From positions 1-64,000 of the forward strand of contig DUDS01000003.1 in NCBI GenBank assembly GCA_004769085.1: 64,000 nt of DNA, written 5' to 3'. The position numbers and the translations under genes were made by a program. Below are positions 7,765-16,986 of this stretch, piece after piece; the stretch's first letter is position 1; each line of letters begins with the position of its first letter. The notes beneath the pieces are model-generated. The model saw only the letters and a list, made by a program, of their open reading frames with translations. It was not told the origin of the DNA and searched no databases. The stretch is from Candidatus Melainabacteria bacterium SSGW_16. GTDB lineage: Bacteria > Cyanobacteriota > Vampirovibrionia > 2-02-FULL-35-15.

Positions 7765-8559
7765 ATGCAAAACAGAGATAAAGTTCTAAATGCACTTAAA
7801 AATAAAAATCTAGTAAAAATTATTTCAGGAATTCAAAATTATGACAAACAAAAAACGCTTGCAGTTGCAATGGCAGCAGAAATGGGTGGAGCAACTGCGC
7901 TTGATATCTGCGATGACCCGGAAATTATTAGATCAATAAGAGCTCTTGTACAGCTTCCATTATTTGTGTCCAGCACAGATCCATTAAAACTAATTGCTGC
8001 ACAATCATATGGAGTAGATGTGCTTGAAATCGGTAATTATGAAAGCTTTTACAAACTCGGAAAAATGTTTACACCAAAAGAAATACTAGATATAGCCCAG
8101 TTTGTTAAAAAATCAATTACGACTGATATTCTTTTATGCTGTACAATTCCTGCAACTCTTGAATTGAAAAATCAGATAAAACTTGGTAAAGAACTCCTTT
8201 CTTTAGGTTTTCATATGATCCAGACCGAAGGGTTCTCACCGGGAACTCCTGTATCCGACAGGAAAGATACTGGTTATAACGATATCCTAAAAGCAGCATC
8301 AACATTGACAAATACACTTGAACTCAGAAAAGCACTTCCAAATGCAAATATAATTTGTGCCAGTGGAATAAGCCTTACTACTGCACCACTTGCACTTGCC
8401 ATGGGTGCAACAGGTGTAGGCATTGGTACTTACATAAACTCACTTACAAGCCAGAATGAAATGACAGAAAAAGTAAAAGAAATAATGTCCAGTGTAAACT
8501 CCTTTACACACAATTACCTGGAAGAACTGAAATCCACAAAAAAAATGCTCGTAGTATAA
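7765..8559 (+). CDS. ycf23: Ycf23/DUF561 family protein
   Basis: The 264-residue TIM-barrel-like protein matches the Ycf23/DUF561 family. Visible landmarks are VKIISGIQNYDKQK, AAEMGGATALDICDDPEI, LPLFVSST and the C-terminal phosphate-binding-like ASGISLTTAPLALAMGATGVGIG. The family is found in cyanobacteria and red-lineage plastids and has no established function. The start is ATG 7765 with SD GAGGTG six nucleotides upstream, rather than the GTG at 7756 that forms part of the SD. It lies between the SAM hydrolase and lysS. It is a useful lineage marker. Confidence 0.88.
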   Translation: MQNRDKVLNALKNKNLVKIISGIQNYDKQKTLAVAMAAEMGGATALDICDDPEIIRSIRALVQLPLFVSSTDPLKLIAAQSYGVDVLEIGNYESFYKLGKMFTPKEILDIAQFVKKSITTDILLCCTIPATLELKNQIKLGKELLSLGFHMIQTEGFSPGTPVSDRKDTGYNDILKAASTLTNTLELRKALPNANIICASGISLTTAPLALAMGATGVGIGTYINSLTSQNEMTEKVKEIMSSVNSFTHNYLEELKSTKKMLVV

Positions 8560-8632
8560 ATAACGAGTAATAAGTACCCAGAGATGAGCAACTAGTTTTT
8601 AGTGACTTAATTATTCTTTGCTTGATGCTAGG

Positions 8633-8638
8633 TATAAT
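8633..8638 (+). promoter_or_regulatory. -10 of lysS, leaderless spacing
   Basis: TATAAT is followed by six nucleotides and then ATG at 8645. Transcription would begin at or next to the start codon. Confidence 0.55.
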
Positions 8639-8644
8639 AATGAA

Positions 8645-10093
8645 ATGACTACTAAAGAACAACAAACCGATCAAGCGCATGAATCATCAAGGATCAGAAA
8701 CCAGAGACTCCAGAAACTTGAAAAAATTATTTCCTTAGGATTAGACCCATACCCATATAAATTCAAAAGAACACACAAGAATTCTGAGTTACAAGTCAAA
8801 TATAAAGATCTTGCTAATAGCCAGGAAACACAGGACATAGTAATAATTTCCGGAAGAATCCATAATGAAAGAAATGACTGGATGTTTATCGATCTCTATG
8901 ATGATACAGGAAAAATGCAGATATACTGCGACAAAGAAAAACTTGATAAATCGCTTCTAGAAATATTACCACTTCTTGATAAGGGAGATTTTATCGGTGC
9001 AAAAGGTACTGTTTTCAGAACACCACGTGGCGAACTTTCAATAAAAGCCAAGGAAATAACAATACTTTGTAAATCACTACTACCACTTCCTGAAATTATT
9101 GAAGGGAAAAAACGACATTTAGGGATACATGATATTGAAACCAGATACCGTCAAAGATATTTAGACTTAATTGTTAATCCAACACCTAAAGAAACTTTAA
9201 AAAAAAGAGCAAAAATTACTTCAGAAATCAGAAACTATTTAGATGCTAAGGGTTATTTAGAAATAGATACTCCTGTTTTACAGGTAGAAGCTGGTGGTGC
9301 TGAAGCTCGTCCTTTTATTACACACCACAATGCATTGGGTATTGATCTTTACTTAAGAATAGCAACTGAACTCCATTTAAAAAGACTTATAATCGGGGGA
9401 TTTGAAAAAGTATATGAGCTGGGAAGAGTTTTTAGAAACGAGGGGATATCAACAAAACACAATCCCGAATTTACCATGCTTGAATTATATGAAGCATATA
9501 GTGATTACAATGACATGATGGATTTAACAGAGGATCTGGTTAAAAACCTTTCTAAAATGACTTGTGGAACATCACAAATAGAATATCAGGGAAAAATAAT
9601 AGATCTTGGAAAACCTTGGAAAAAAGCTTCCATGATTGATTTGATAAAAGAATATGCAAATGTTGATCTTTCTTCTGAACCTGTTGAAAAAATAATTGGG
9701 ATTTTTGAAGAAAAGGTTGAAAAACACCTGGTTCAGCCTACTTTTGTAACAGATTTCCCATTAGAGATTTCACCACTTGCAAAAAAGCACAGATCAAATA
9801 ACAGGCTTGTTGAAAGATTTGAACTTTATATTAACGGATGGGAATTTGCAAACAGCTTTTCTGAATTAACTGATCCTATTGATCAAAGAAACAGATTAAC
9901 TGAACAATCCAGGAAAAAAGCACAAGGAGATCATGAGGCACATTCACTGGATATAGACTTTATAACCGCAATGGAATATGGCATGCCTCCAACAGGCGGA
10001 TTAGGAATTGGAATTGACCGTTTGGTTATGCTCTTAACAAATTCAGCCAGCATCCGTGATGTAATTGCATTCCCAACAATGAAACCTGTTTAA
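8645..10093 (+). CDS. lysS: Lysyl-tRNA synthetase, class II
   Basis: LysS charges tRNA(Lys) in the cytoplasm. From MTTKEQQ the protein is 482 residues, the normal length. It has an N-terminal OB-fold anticodon-binding domain (about 55-150, VIISGRIHNERNDWMFIDLYD). The class II catalytic core follows, with motif 2 YELGRVFRNEGISTKHNPEFTMLE and motif 3 GLGIGIDRLVMLL near the C-terminus. The upstream in-frame TTG at 8618 is rejected because the -10 TATAAT at 8633 would lie inside the ORF. Confidence 0.98.
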   Translation: MTTKEQQTDQAHESSRIRNQRLQKLEKIISLGLDPYPYKFKRTHKNSELQVKYKDLANSQETQDIVIISGRIHNERNDWMFIDLYDDTGKMQIYCDKEKLDKSLLEILPLLDKGDFIGAKGTVFRTPRGELSIKAKEITILCKSLLPLPEIIEGKKRHLGIHDIETRYRQRYLDLIVNPTPKETLKKRAKITSEIRNYLDAKGYLEIDTPVLQVEAGGAEARPFITHHNALGIDLYLRIATELHLKRLIIGGFEKVYELGRVFRNEGISTKHNPEFTMLELYEAYSDYNDMMDLTEDLVKNLSKMTCGTSQIEYQGKIIDLGKPWKKASMIDLIKEYANVDLSSEPVEKIIGIFEEKVEKHLVQPTFVTDFPLEISPLAKKHRSNNRLVERFELYINGWEFANSFSELTDPIDQRNRLTEQSRKKAQGDHEAHSLDIDFITAMEYGMPPTGGLGIGIDRLVMLLTNSASIRDVIAFPTMKPV

Positions 10094-10112
10094 GAACTAC
10101 AATTTGAAATGT

Positions 10113-10118
10113 TATCAT
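10113..10118 (+). promoter_or_regulatory. Extended -10 before the 10128 gene
   Basis: TG-T-TATCAT is followed by nine nucleotides and ATG at 10128, with no SD. This argues for ATG 10128 over the TTG at 10104. Confidence 0.4.
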
Positions 10119-10127
10119 TACCCAAAT

Positions 10128-10559
10128 ATGATTACCGTAACATTTTCACCTTTTACCCGGCAATCAAAAGAATATTTGAATCTACGTCGATTTCTAATAG
10201 AACACTCACCTGCTCCAGATCCTGGCAGTATTGGGTTGCCTTTTGGCACATACGAGACAAATCAGCTCCATGATCAAAATGGCAACGGAGGCAGGCAAAT
10301 TCTAAAAGAATTAAGTTACAGACCTAAAAGAGCAGTAATTATCGATGCAAGAGATCCAGATTTAATTTCAGATACTTTAACAACTTTAAGAAAATTAACC
10401 GGTACTGAGGTTTTTCGTGCTGCTGATATGGTCGGTAGATTCTTTATAGTTACCCAAAATTCGGCTGGAGACATACTAAACGGGCTTCTTTCAAGATACG
10501 ACGAACATTTAAGGAATCTGGTAGAAAAACCACATACTGACCAGATTAGGTTTTTTTAA
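10128..10559 (+). CDS. Uncharacterised 143-aa soluble protein
   Basis: I do not recognise this protein. It is a mixed alpha/beta sequence (MITVTFSPFTRQSKEYLNL) with no signal peptide or membrane helix. A central stretch PKRAVIIDARDPDLISDTL has a hydrophobic strand followed by acidic residues and could be a nucleotide-binding-like fold, but no motif is complete. It starts 35 bp after lysS with its own extended -10 and converges on speD, 16 bp away. Confidence 0.7.
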   Translation: MITVTFSPFTRQSKEYLNLRRFLIEHSPAPDPGSIGLPFGTYETNQLHDQNGNGGRQILKELSYRPKRAVIIDARDPDLISDTLTTLRKLTGTEVFRAADMVGRFFIVTQNSAGDILNGLLSRYDEHLRNLVEKPHTDQIRFF

Positions 10560-10575
10560 GACAATTCTTTTTTAG

Positions 10576-11004
10576 TTATTTAACGCTAGCTATCCTTCTT
10601 CGTTCTTGGTGAACAACTTTTGCAGCCCTGCCTATAGATCTGGGGAATTCTCTTCCACGGTTGAATACTGTTTCATCAAAATGAACTGGTTCAAGTATAT
10701 CCAGGGCAATATCAACTGCCATTCTTACATCAAAATCCTTACATGAAAATATATCCAAAGTAAAAAACTCTTTTTCAGGGAAAGTATGTAAAGCAATGTG
10801 TGACTCAGCAATTAAAACCACACCACTAATACCCCAGTCTTCTTCTACTCCTCCCCCGTCATATTTAAATACATAGGGAGGCATAATTTTATGCATTTCA
10901 AGTTTTTGAGGGTAAACATCCAATAATTCACTAATTGCGCCAAGATCTGATAGTTTCCCTTTAGGTGAACCGTATGCTTCCAGTAATAAGTGTGGTCCAA
11001 ACAT
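10576..11004 (-). CDS. speD: S-adenosylmethionine decarboxylase proenzyme (prokaryotic type)
   Basis: SpeD makes decarboxylated SAM, the aminopropyl donor for spermidine. The 142-residue proenzyme self-cleaves before Ser in ESHIALHTFPE, making the pyruvoyl cofactor; His of LHTFPE is the processing residue in the family. CKDFDVRMAVDIALDIL provides the conserved Cys. The ATG has a strong SD (GGAGG, eight nucleotides upstream, 11013-11017) and a long structured leader, unlike the leaderless genes nearby. No spermidine synthase gene is in the window. Confidence 0.96.
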   Translation of the reverse strand: MFGPHLLLEAYGSPKGKLSDLGAISELLDVYPQKLEMHKIMPPYVFKYDGGGVEEDWGISGVVLIAESHIALHTFPEKEFFTLDIFSCKDFDVRMAVDIALDILEPVHFDETVFNRGREFPRSIGRAAKVVHQERRRIASVK

Positions 11005-11030
11005 TCTTTTTTCCTCCAGCCTTTCTTGCT

Positions 11031-11145
11031 CTCACAGGTCAGATATTTTTAATTTTTACCAACCTGAAATTACTAACCACCGATTTGCCCATTTTAATTT
11101 CCAAATTTTTGTTTGGCCGGAATTGGGCAGTCACCGTTAGGTGCT
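11031..11145 (-). promoter_or_regulatory. Structured 5' leader of speD with competing helices
   Basis: Hand folding of the minus strand gives a nested stem. CCAAA/TTTGG (11101-11105 with 11112-11116) lies inside AATT/AATT and TGCCC/GGGCA (11086-11090 with 11125-11129). CTAAC (11073-11077) can pair with GTTAG (11136-11140), but the latter overlaps the hairpin CACC-gtta-GGTG (11132-11143), so the two are mutually exclusive. CAGGT (11035-11039) pairs with ACCTG (11062-11066) near the SD. It resembles a regulatory leader but matches no riboswitch class I know. Confidence 0.45.
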
Positions 11146-11159
11146 AGTATTTATGCCTT

Positions 11160-11497
11160 ATTCGTCTCCTCTCACTTTTATTAGGTAATTTCGACCTGTA
11201 TTTAAATTTCTTATACTTCTTTTTCTATATTCCCAAAATATTTTTTTTGACAACACAAAAAAAATATTTTTTATAACTTTTTGATTATACAGGAGATTAT
11301 CTTTCATTAGAGATGCCTTTCAGTTTTTTTTATAATTGAATTCATGGGAAAAATTTTCTTCAGCTGTGTCTGGAAAACAAAAAATCAAATCACAAAATTC
11401 TTTAAATTTTCGTTGTTTTAAGGCAATTTGCGACATTTTACATTGTCTGGTATTTTTGTGATTGGAATTTTGTGCCATAATTTTCTTGTTATCAATC
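11160..11497. other. A/T-rich intergenic region between speD and pheT
   Basis: The stretch has divergent upstream sequence for speD and pheT, with long T and A runs around 11220-11340. No ORF, tRNA or convincing hairpin was seen. CATAAT at 11476-11481 is a possible pheT -10, 16 nt before its ATG. pheT has no SD. Confidence 0.5.
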
Positions 11498-13945
11498 ATG
11501 AAACTTTCACTAAACTGGTTAAATGAGTTCCTAAATTTAGACGAAGTAACTCCTGAAGAAGTTGCTAAAAAACTAACTCTTGGCTCCTTTGAGGTGGAGG
11601 AAATTCATCAGGTGGGTCCAAAACTTAAAGGACCTATATTAGTCGGGCAGATTCTAAGCATCCAGAAACACCCAAATGCTGACCGTTTATCCATAACAAA
11701 AGTTACTACCGATGGAAAGAACGAGCTTCAGATTGTTTGTGGAGCACAGAATATCAAGGAAGGACAGAAAGTACCTGTTTCACTTGAAGGGGCTGTGGTA
11801 ATTAACAGGCTTGATGGCTCAGAATTTCCAATTAAAACAAGTAAAATCAGAGGAATAGAATCTTTTGGAATGCTTTGCTCACCTTCTGAGCTCGGTGTAA
11901 TTGGTGCTGACCCTAACGGAATCTTAACTCTTTCTGAAGATTTAAAAATCGGGGAAAGTGTCATTGACCTCTTATCTTTAAAACAGGATATTGTTTTAGA
12001 GGTAGGTTCACGTTCAAACAGGGGGGATGCACTCTCCGTATACGGTTTAAGTAAAGAAATCAGTGCAGTAACAGGCAAAAAGCTAAAATCTGTTGAATTT
12101 AAAACACCTCTATATTCAGATTCAGTAAAAAATATTGCTCCAAAAATTGAAAACCCTGCTGATAGCCGCATTTTTTACACAGTAACAATAGAAAACATAA
12201 AAATAAAAGAAAGCCCGCCCTGGCTGAAAAACCTTCTTGGATCAGTTGGCTTAAGGTCAATAAATAACATTGTTGACATTACCAACTACATAAATATAAC
12301 CTTTGGTCAGCCAATGCATGCCTATGACAGGGAAAAGCTTCGAGGAACAACGCTTATTGTCAGAAGGGCTAAATCAGGCGAAAAAATTACCACTCTTGAC
12401 GGAAAAACAAAGGAATTAAAGGAAAATATCCTGGTTATAGCTGATGAAAAAGGACCAGTTGCTGTTGCAGGAATTATGGGCGGAAAAGACAGTGAAGTAT
12501 CTGAAAATACAACTTCAATTGTTCTCGAAGCTGCTGTTTTCAGTCCTCCTATTGTAAGAAGGGGTTCAAGAGCAATCGGGCTTTTTTCTGAAGCATCCAA
12601 AAGATTTGAAAGGGGCGTCGATAGTAATTTTACTTACAATACCCTTTTAAGGGCAGTTGAGCTTGTAAAAGAATGCTCTGGAAGTAAAGATAAAAGTATA
12701 AATGTAGGAAAAATTCTTGTAGCAGGAGCCCCGGACAACAGGGAGGTAAAAATAAAACTTGAAAACAAGGAAATAAAAAGAGTGCTTGGGGTAGAACTTA
12801 ACACTGACGAAGTCTGTAAACTACTTGAACTACTAGAATTTAAAACAAAAAAAACTACAAATGGTACTTTTGAAGTGCTGGTACCAAAATCAAGAATTAA
12901 TGATATTTCAAGACCTATTGATTTAATTGAAGAAATTGCAAGGATTTATGGTTATGACAAAATACCGACTAAACCACCATGTATAACTATCTCTCCAGAA
13001 AGAGCAAACACTGGGACTGAATCAATTAAAAATCATTTTCTATCATGTGGATTTTCAGAAATATTTTTAAGCAGTCTTGTTGGTGAACACTTTCTAAGCC
13101 TGAAGGATTTTCCTGTAACCACTAAATCACTTGTAACCATGCTTAATCCACTTTCAAAAGAACATTCAACTCTAAGACAAAGTTTAATACCAGGATTATT
13201 AGAAGCACTGAGATGGAACCAAAGTCACCAGATAGTACCAATCAAAATTTTTGAAATCGGAAAAGCTTATTCCTCAACAAACCCTGGAAAAGGTTCAGAA
13301 AAGGAAACAGGCGTTACGGAAGAACTAAAAACTGCAGGTATTTTGTACGGAAGAAACGAATCATGGCTTACAAACAACAGGAACATAAGTATCACGGATG
13401 AACTTTTTTTCCAGGCTAAAGGATTCCTGGAAAATCTGTTTAAAAAAAACAGGTGCCAGGTAGTATTTTCTCCCCACAAAGAGAATTACTTACATCCAGG
13501 TTATACATTAAAAATGACCTTAAATGAAAAATCAACAGGAATACTTGGATATTTGCACCCACTAACAGAAAAGACTTTAGGAATAGAAGGTCCTGTTATT
13601 ATTTTTGAACTTAGTTCTGATCCATTAATAAAAGCAGCTACAAAAGGAACTACATTTCAAAGAATTTCTTCGCAACCAGCAGTAACAAGGGACATAACAG
13701 TTGATATCTCTAAAAAATATGGTGCTGGTGAGGTTTTCAGGGAAATACATTCTGTTAAATCAGATTTTGTCAGATCTATAAACCTTATAAGTGTTTATGA
13801 ACTTGATAAGCAAAACAGAAGCCTGACATACAGGCTTAAAATGCAGGATCTGGAAGAAACTCTTACAAGTGAACAAACAGAAAGTGAAGTAAACAAGGTA
13901 AAGATTCATCTAACTTCTTGCTTTCAGGCAAAATTCAGGGTTTAA
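11498..13945 (+). CDS. pheT: Phenylalanyl-tRNA synthetase beta subunit
   Basis: PheT is the large, non-catalytic subunit of the alpha2-beta2 enzyme, with tRNA binding and editing functions. From MKLSLNWLNEFL it is 815 residues, the normal length. Domains in order: N-terminal tRNA-binding OB domain (about 40-155, ILVGQILSIQKHPNADRL), B3/B4 editing domain (about 210-385), B5 domain, catalytic-like core, and C-terminal anticodon-binding FDX-ACB domain (about 720-815, SSQPAVTRDITVDI). The TTG at 11462 gives an implausible hydrophobic extension, so ATG 11498 is used. pheS is not adjacent. MITE copy B lies 9 bp after the stop. Confidence 0.97.
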   Translation: MKLSLNWLNEFLNLDEVTPEEVAKKLTLGSFEVEEIHQVGPKLKGPILVGQILSIQKHPNADRLSITKVTTDGKNELQIVCGAQNIKEGQKVPVSLEGAVVINRLDGSEFPIKTSKIRGIESFGMLCSPSELGVIGADPNGILTLSEDLKIGESVIDLLSLKQDIVLEVGSRSNRGDALSVYGLSKEISAVTGKKLKSVEFKTPLYSDSVKNIAPKIENPADSRIFYTVTIENIKIKESPPWLKNLLGSVGLRSINNIVDITNYINITFGQPMHAYDREKLRGTTLIVRRAKSGEKITTLDGKTKELKENILVIADEKGPVAVAGIMGGKDSEVSENTTSIVLEAAVFSPPIVRRGSRAIGLFSEASKRFERGVDSNFTYNTLLRAVELVKECSGSKDKSINVGKILVAGAPDNREVKIKLENKEIKRVLGVELNTDEVCKLLELLEFKTKKTTNGTFEVLVPKSRINDISRPIDLIEEIARIYGYDKIPTKPPCITISPERANTGTESIKNHFLSCGFSEIFLSSLVGEHFLSLKDFPVTTKSLVTMLNPLSKEHSTLRQSLIPGLLEALRWNQSHQIVPIKIFEIGKAYSSTNPGKGSEKETGVTEELKTAGILYGRNESWLTNNRNISITDELFFQAKGFLENLFKKNRCQVVFSPHKENYLHPGYTLKMTLNEKSTGILGYLHPLTEKTLGIEGPVIIFELSSDPLIKAATKGTTFQRISSQPAVTRDITVDISKKYGAGEVFREIHSVKSDFVRSINLISVYELDKQNRSLTYRLKMQDLEETLTSEQTESEVNKVKIHLTSCFQAKFRV

Positions 13946-13954
13946 TATTAGCTG

Positions 13955-14120
13955 GTTACTGCCTAGTTAGGTAAGATGTCAGAGTAAACTACTTATAAAG
14001 TAAGATTTTATCCGATTCATTCGGTAAAATCTGGATGGTGTGAAAAGAGGTGTCATCTAGATGTACTTTGCAAAGCCTGACAAGCGAAGAATGAGCGAGG
14101 AAGGCGGTATAGGCAATAAC
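13955..14120 (+). mobile_element. MITE copy B (166 bp) between pheT and the 14170 gene
   Basis: The ends GTTACTGCCTA and TAGGCAATAAC are inverted repeats matching at 10 of 11 positions. Perfect 8-bp direct repeats ATTAGCTG lie at 13947-13954 and 14121-14128. The sequence is almost identical to copy A at 3132, differing at scattered bases and by a 2-bp length change near the right end, so the two copies are recent. It sits just after the pheT stop and 49 bp before the next start codon. Confidence 0.9.
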
Positions 14121-14169
14121 ATTAGCTGGTTTGTGAAATTACCTTATACAGTAGACAAGCAATTATAAA

Positions 14170-15891
14170 ATGTACAGGCTAATCGGACCTAAGTTAATCT
14201 TATTTATACCTATAGTTGTTTTAGGAATTTTTATTGTTGCTTTTATTCCTTCACGTTACGGTGCAGAAAGAATACTTTCCTTTACTGCACTCTTAATGGG
14301 AGAGGCAGGATTAAGTTTTATTCCAATACTTGCTTTATATCCAAAAGCAACCCCCATTCAGGCTGGTTTACTTGCAATAATTTATTTTTTTATAACTTTT
14401 ATAATTTGCTTCAGTGCATTTGGCATAAACGGTCTCGGGTGGCCCGGCAATTATGCTTTTGCATTAAGAGACGGCAACTTTGTAATAAACACATTTGCAT
14501 TATTTGCAGCAAACATTTTTTCAACTCTTGCTCTAATTTTAAATTTTAAGCTTTTGTATGACGAAGAGCTTACTAAAAATTTTATCAGTAAACAAAAATC
14601 AGGTTATAAAGTTAAACAAAGATTTTTCCCGTCTGAAAAACCTTTCTTAAAACAGCCTGTAATAGGAGGTCCGATTAAAGAGACTTCTAAACAAAAGAAA
14701 GAAGAATTTAAAAAATCTGGCATGAAAAGTGATTCATTTGAAGATGAGATTCTGAAACCATTTGAATTTCAGCCTGAGACTGAGAATATTAATCCTGAAA
14801 TCTTGCCTGAAGAAAGTTCAGGGAAACTGTTCTCACCAAAGGAAAAGGAAACAAACAAAACCTCAGACTTTTTTGCTGAAGAAGAAAGCAATGAACAAAT
14901 TTTATTTAAAGATACTTTAGACAGATTTGAAGGTGAAAGAAAGACTTCTGTGCAACAAACAAAACAATCATCTTCAAGCCCCTTTCCACCATCAGACATA
15001 AAAGATGATCTTCAGGCTATTTTTGAACAATACTCCTCGCTAAATGCAGTTAAAAAACTAACTTCTCCAAAGATCGAAAAACAATTACTGTTTCAGAAGA
15101 GAAAGTCAGTTGAAAAACCGGTCGCGGACATTCCACAGGTTGAGTCAAAAGAGGAACCAGCATCCTTAAAAGAAGAAGAAATTATATTTGACGCGACTTA
15201 CAGGCAAATAACAGAAGAGGAAAAACTTGCAGAAATAAAAGAAGAGCTAAAAAAACAACTTAAAGAAGAACTCGAGGCAAAGCTTCAGGAACAAATACAG
15301 GTAAAAGAAGAGGAAAAAACTAAGGAAGATTTAACTCAAAGTATTCAAACACTTAAGAACGAACTAAAGAAGGAACTGGAAGAAAAGGAAGAAAAAATCA
15401 TCCAGGAATCTCAGGAAACCAAAGAAGATTTAATCCGCTCCCTAAAAAAAGAACTTATTGAAAGTTTAAAAGAAGAGCTAAAAAAAGAAATCGTAGTACC
15501 TGAACAAAGAATACAAAAAGAGGAACCAAAACCAACCCGGGAAGATTTAAAGAAAATGTCAGAAATACTAACGACTTTAAATAACACTCTTAAATCCACA
15601 AGTTCCATGTTCCTTGATTACTCAGGTAATTTACTAACAAGAGGTGAAACAGATAAAAGAGTCATACAGGAAGATGTGTGCAAAGCAATAGCAGGTTTGT
15701 TTAGTACCATAAATAAAAACATAACATCAACAAATCAGGGCAAATTATTACATGTTTTGTTAGAATCAGAAGAGGGGACATTGGTACTGGCAGAAACAAA
15801 AAATAAAATATTAACCATTGGTACAGCCGGAACTGGAGAAGCATCTTCCGCGCAGATTCTAAGAGCAATATCAGAGATAGAGGAAATTTAA
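14170..15891 (+). CDS. Membrane protein with long coiled coil and C-terminal roadblock-like domain
   Basis: This 573-residue protein has four predicted membrane helices in residues 1-130 (for example LILFIPIVVLGIFIVAFIP). A charged, low-complexity linker follows (about 140-330). A Lys/Glu-rich coiled coil occupies about 340-455 (repeated EELKKELEEK-type heptads). The last ~110 residues look like a roadblock/LC7 domain: SMFLDYSGNLLTRGE, then LLESEEGTLVLAE and ILRAISEIEEI. Roadblock proteins often scaffold small GTPases in motility or polarity. The stop is 2 bp before pilT, so the two are co-transcribed and may act together at the pilus base. The roadblock assignment is by eye. Confidence 0.7.
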   Translation: MYRLIGPKLILFIPIVVLGIFIVAFIPSRYGAERILSFTALLMGEAGLSFIPILALYPKATPIQAGLLAIIYFFITFIICFSAFGINGLGWPGNYAFALRDGNFVINTFALFAANIFSTLALILNFKLLYDEELTKNFISKQKSGYKVKQRFFPSEKPFLKQPVIGGPIKETSKQKKEEFKKSGMKSDSFEDEILKPFEFQPETENINPEILPEESSGKLFSPKEKETNKTSDFFAEEESNEQILFKDTLDRFEGERKTSVQQTKQSSSSPFPPSDIKDDLQAIFEQYSSLNAVKKLTSPKIEKQLLFQKRKSVEKPVADIPQVESKEEPASLKEEEIIFDATYRQITEEEKLAEIKEELKKQLKEELEAKLQEQIQVKEEEKTKEDLTQSIQTLKNELKKELEEKEEKIIQESQETKEDLIRSLKKELIESLKEELKKEIVVPEQRIQKEEPKPTREDLKKMSEILTTLNNTLKSTSSMFLDYSGNLLTRGETDKRVIQEDVCKAIAGLFSTINKNITSTNQGKLLHVLLESEEGTLVLAETKNKILTIGTAGTGEASSAQILRAISEIEEI

Positions 15892-15893
15892 AG

Positions 15894-16982
15894 ATGAAAG
15901 AACTTATTGAACTGGTTATTCAAAAAAAAGCAAGCGATCTGCACATAAGCGTAGGATCACCACCGGTGCTTAGAATCCATGGAAAGCTTGTGCCAACAGA
16001 GTATGAATCACTTACTGCAGTAGATACCAAAGCATTGATTTTCAGTATACTAAGTCTTGAACAAAGAAAGATACTTGAGCAAAGACTTGAACTGGACTGT
16101 AGTTATGGAATCGAAGGGCTGGGCAGATTTCGTGTAAACGCTTACAAAGACAAAAACGGATTTGCGGCAGCTCTAAGAACAATAACAACAAAAATACCAA
16201 CATTTGAAGAATTAAATCTTCCAAAAGTATGCCAACAAATCTGTGCAAAACCAAGGGGACTGACACTTGTAACAGGACCAACAGGATCCGGAAAATCTAC
16301 CACCCTTGCAGCAATGATTGGATGGATAAATGAAAACAGATCTGATCACATACTCACTATAGAAGATCCTATAGAATATATTCACACCAGCAAAAGATCC
16401 CTTGTAAACCAGAGAGAACTTGGTGCAGATACACACAGTTTTGACAATGCTCTAAGGGCTGCACTTAGAGAAGATCCTGATGTAATTCTAATAGGTGAAA
16501 TGAGAGATCTTGAAACTATTGCTCTTGCATTAAAAGCTGCAGAAACAGGACACCTTGTATTTGGAACACTTCATACCAGTTCAGCAGCACAGACAGTTGA
16601 CAGAATTGTGGATGTATTTCCACCTGATCAGCAGGCACAAATAAGAATTCAGCTCAGTAACGGACTTGTAGCTGTATTCAGTCAGACTCTTATACCGAAA
16701 TTAAACCCACAGGGACAAACTGACGGCAGGGTAATGGCTATGGAGATTTTAGTTAATACCCCTGCTATCGGTAATTTAATTCGTGAAGGTAAAACAGCCC
16801 AGATATATTCAGCTATTCAGACAGGTGGTAGACTTGGAATGGTTACACTGGAAAACAGTCTTGCAGAACTTGTTAAAAAGAAACTCATAAAGCCAGAAGA
16901 TGCTCTTGCAAAAAGCTCAAGACCTGAAGATTTGGAAAAATTAATTGCGTCTGAACTTACTGCTGCAGGATTGAAGCAATAA
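15894..16982 (+). CDS. pilT: Type IV pilus retraction ATPase PilT
   Basis: PilT is the hexameric AAA-type secretion ATPase that powers pilus retraction and twitching. The 362-residue protein has the N-terminal PAS-like domain (about 1-100), Walker A GPTGSGKSTT (128-137), Asp box ILTIEDPIEYIH, Walker B DVILIGEMRD and His box GHLVFGTLHTSSA. AIRNLIRE-type PilT signature residues appear as AIGNLIREGK. Start and stop positions show tight coupling with the upstream roadblock-like gene. It converges on the SbcD-like gene 4 bp after its stop. Confidence 0.97.
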   Translation: MKELIELVIQKKASDLHISVGSPPVLRIHGKLVPTEYESLTAVDTKALIFSILSLEQRKILEQRLELDCSYGIEGLGRFRVNAYKDKNGFAAALRTITTKIPTFEELNLPKVCQQICAKPRGLTLVTGPTGSGKSTTLAAMIGWINENRSDHILTIEDPIEYIHTSKRSLVNQRELGADTHSFDNALRAALREDPDVILIGEMRDLETIALALKAAETGHLVFGTLHTSSAAQTVDRIVDVFPPDQQAQIRIQLSNGLVAVFSQTLIPKLNPQGQTDGRVMAMEILVNTPAIGNLIREGKTAQIYSAIQTGGRLGMVTLENSLAELVKKKLIKPEDALAKSSRPEDLEKLIASELTAAGLKQ

Positions 16983-16986
16983 CAAC

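Noticed and set aside
8618-8644. TTG start for lysS at 8618
   Set aside because: Places the -10 TATAAT inside the ORF and adds nine residues that do not fit the LysS N-terminus.
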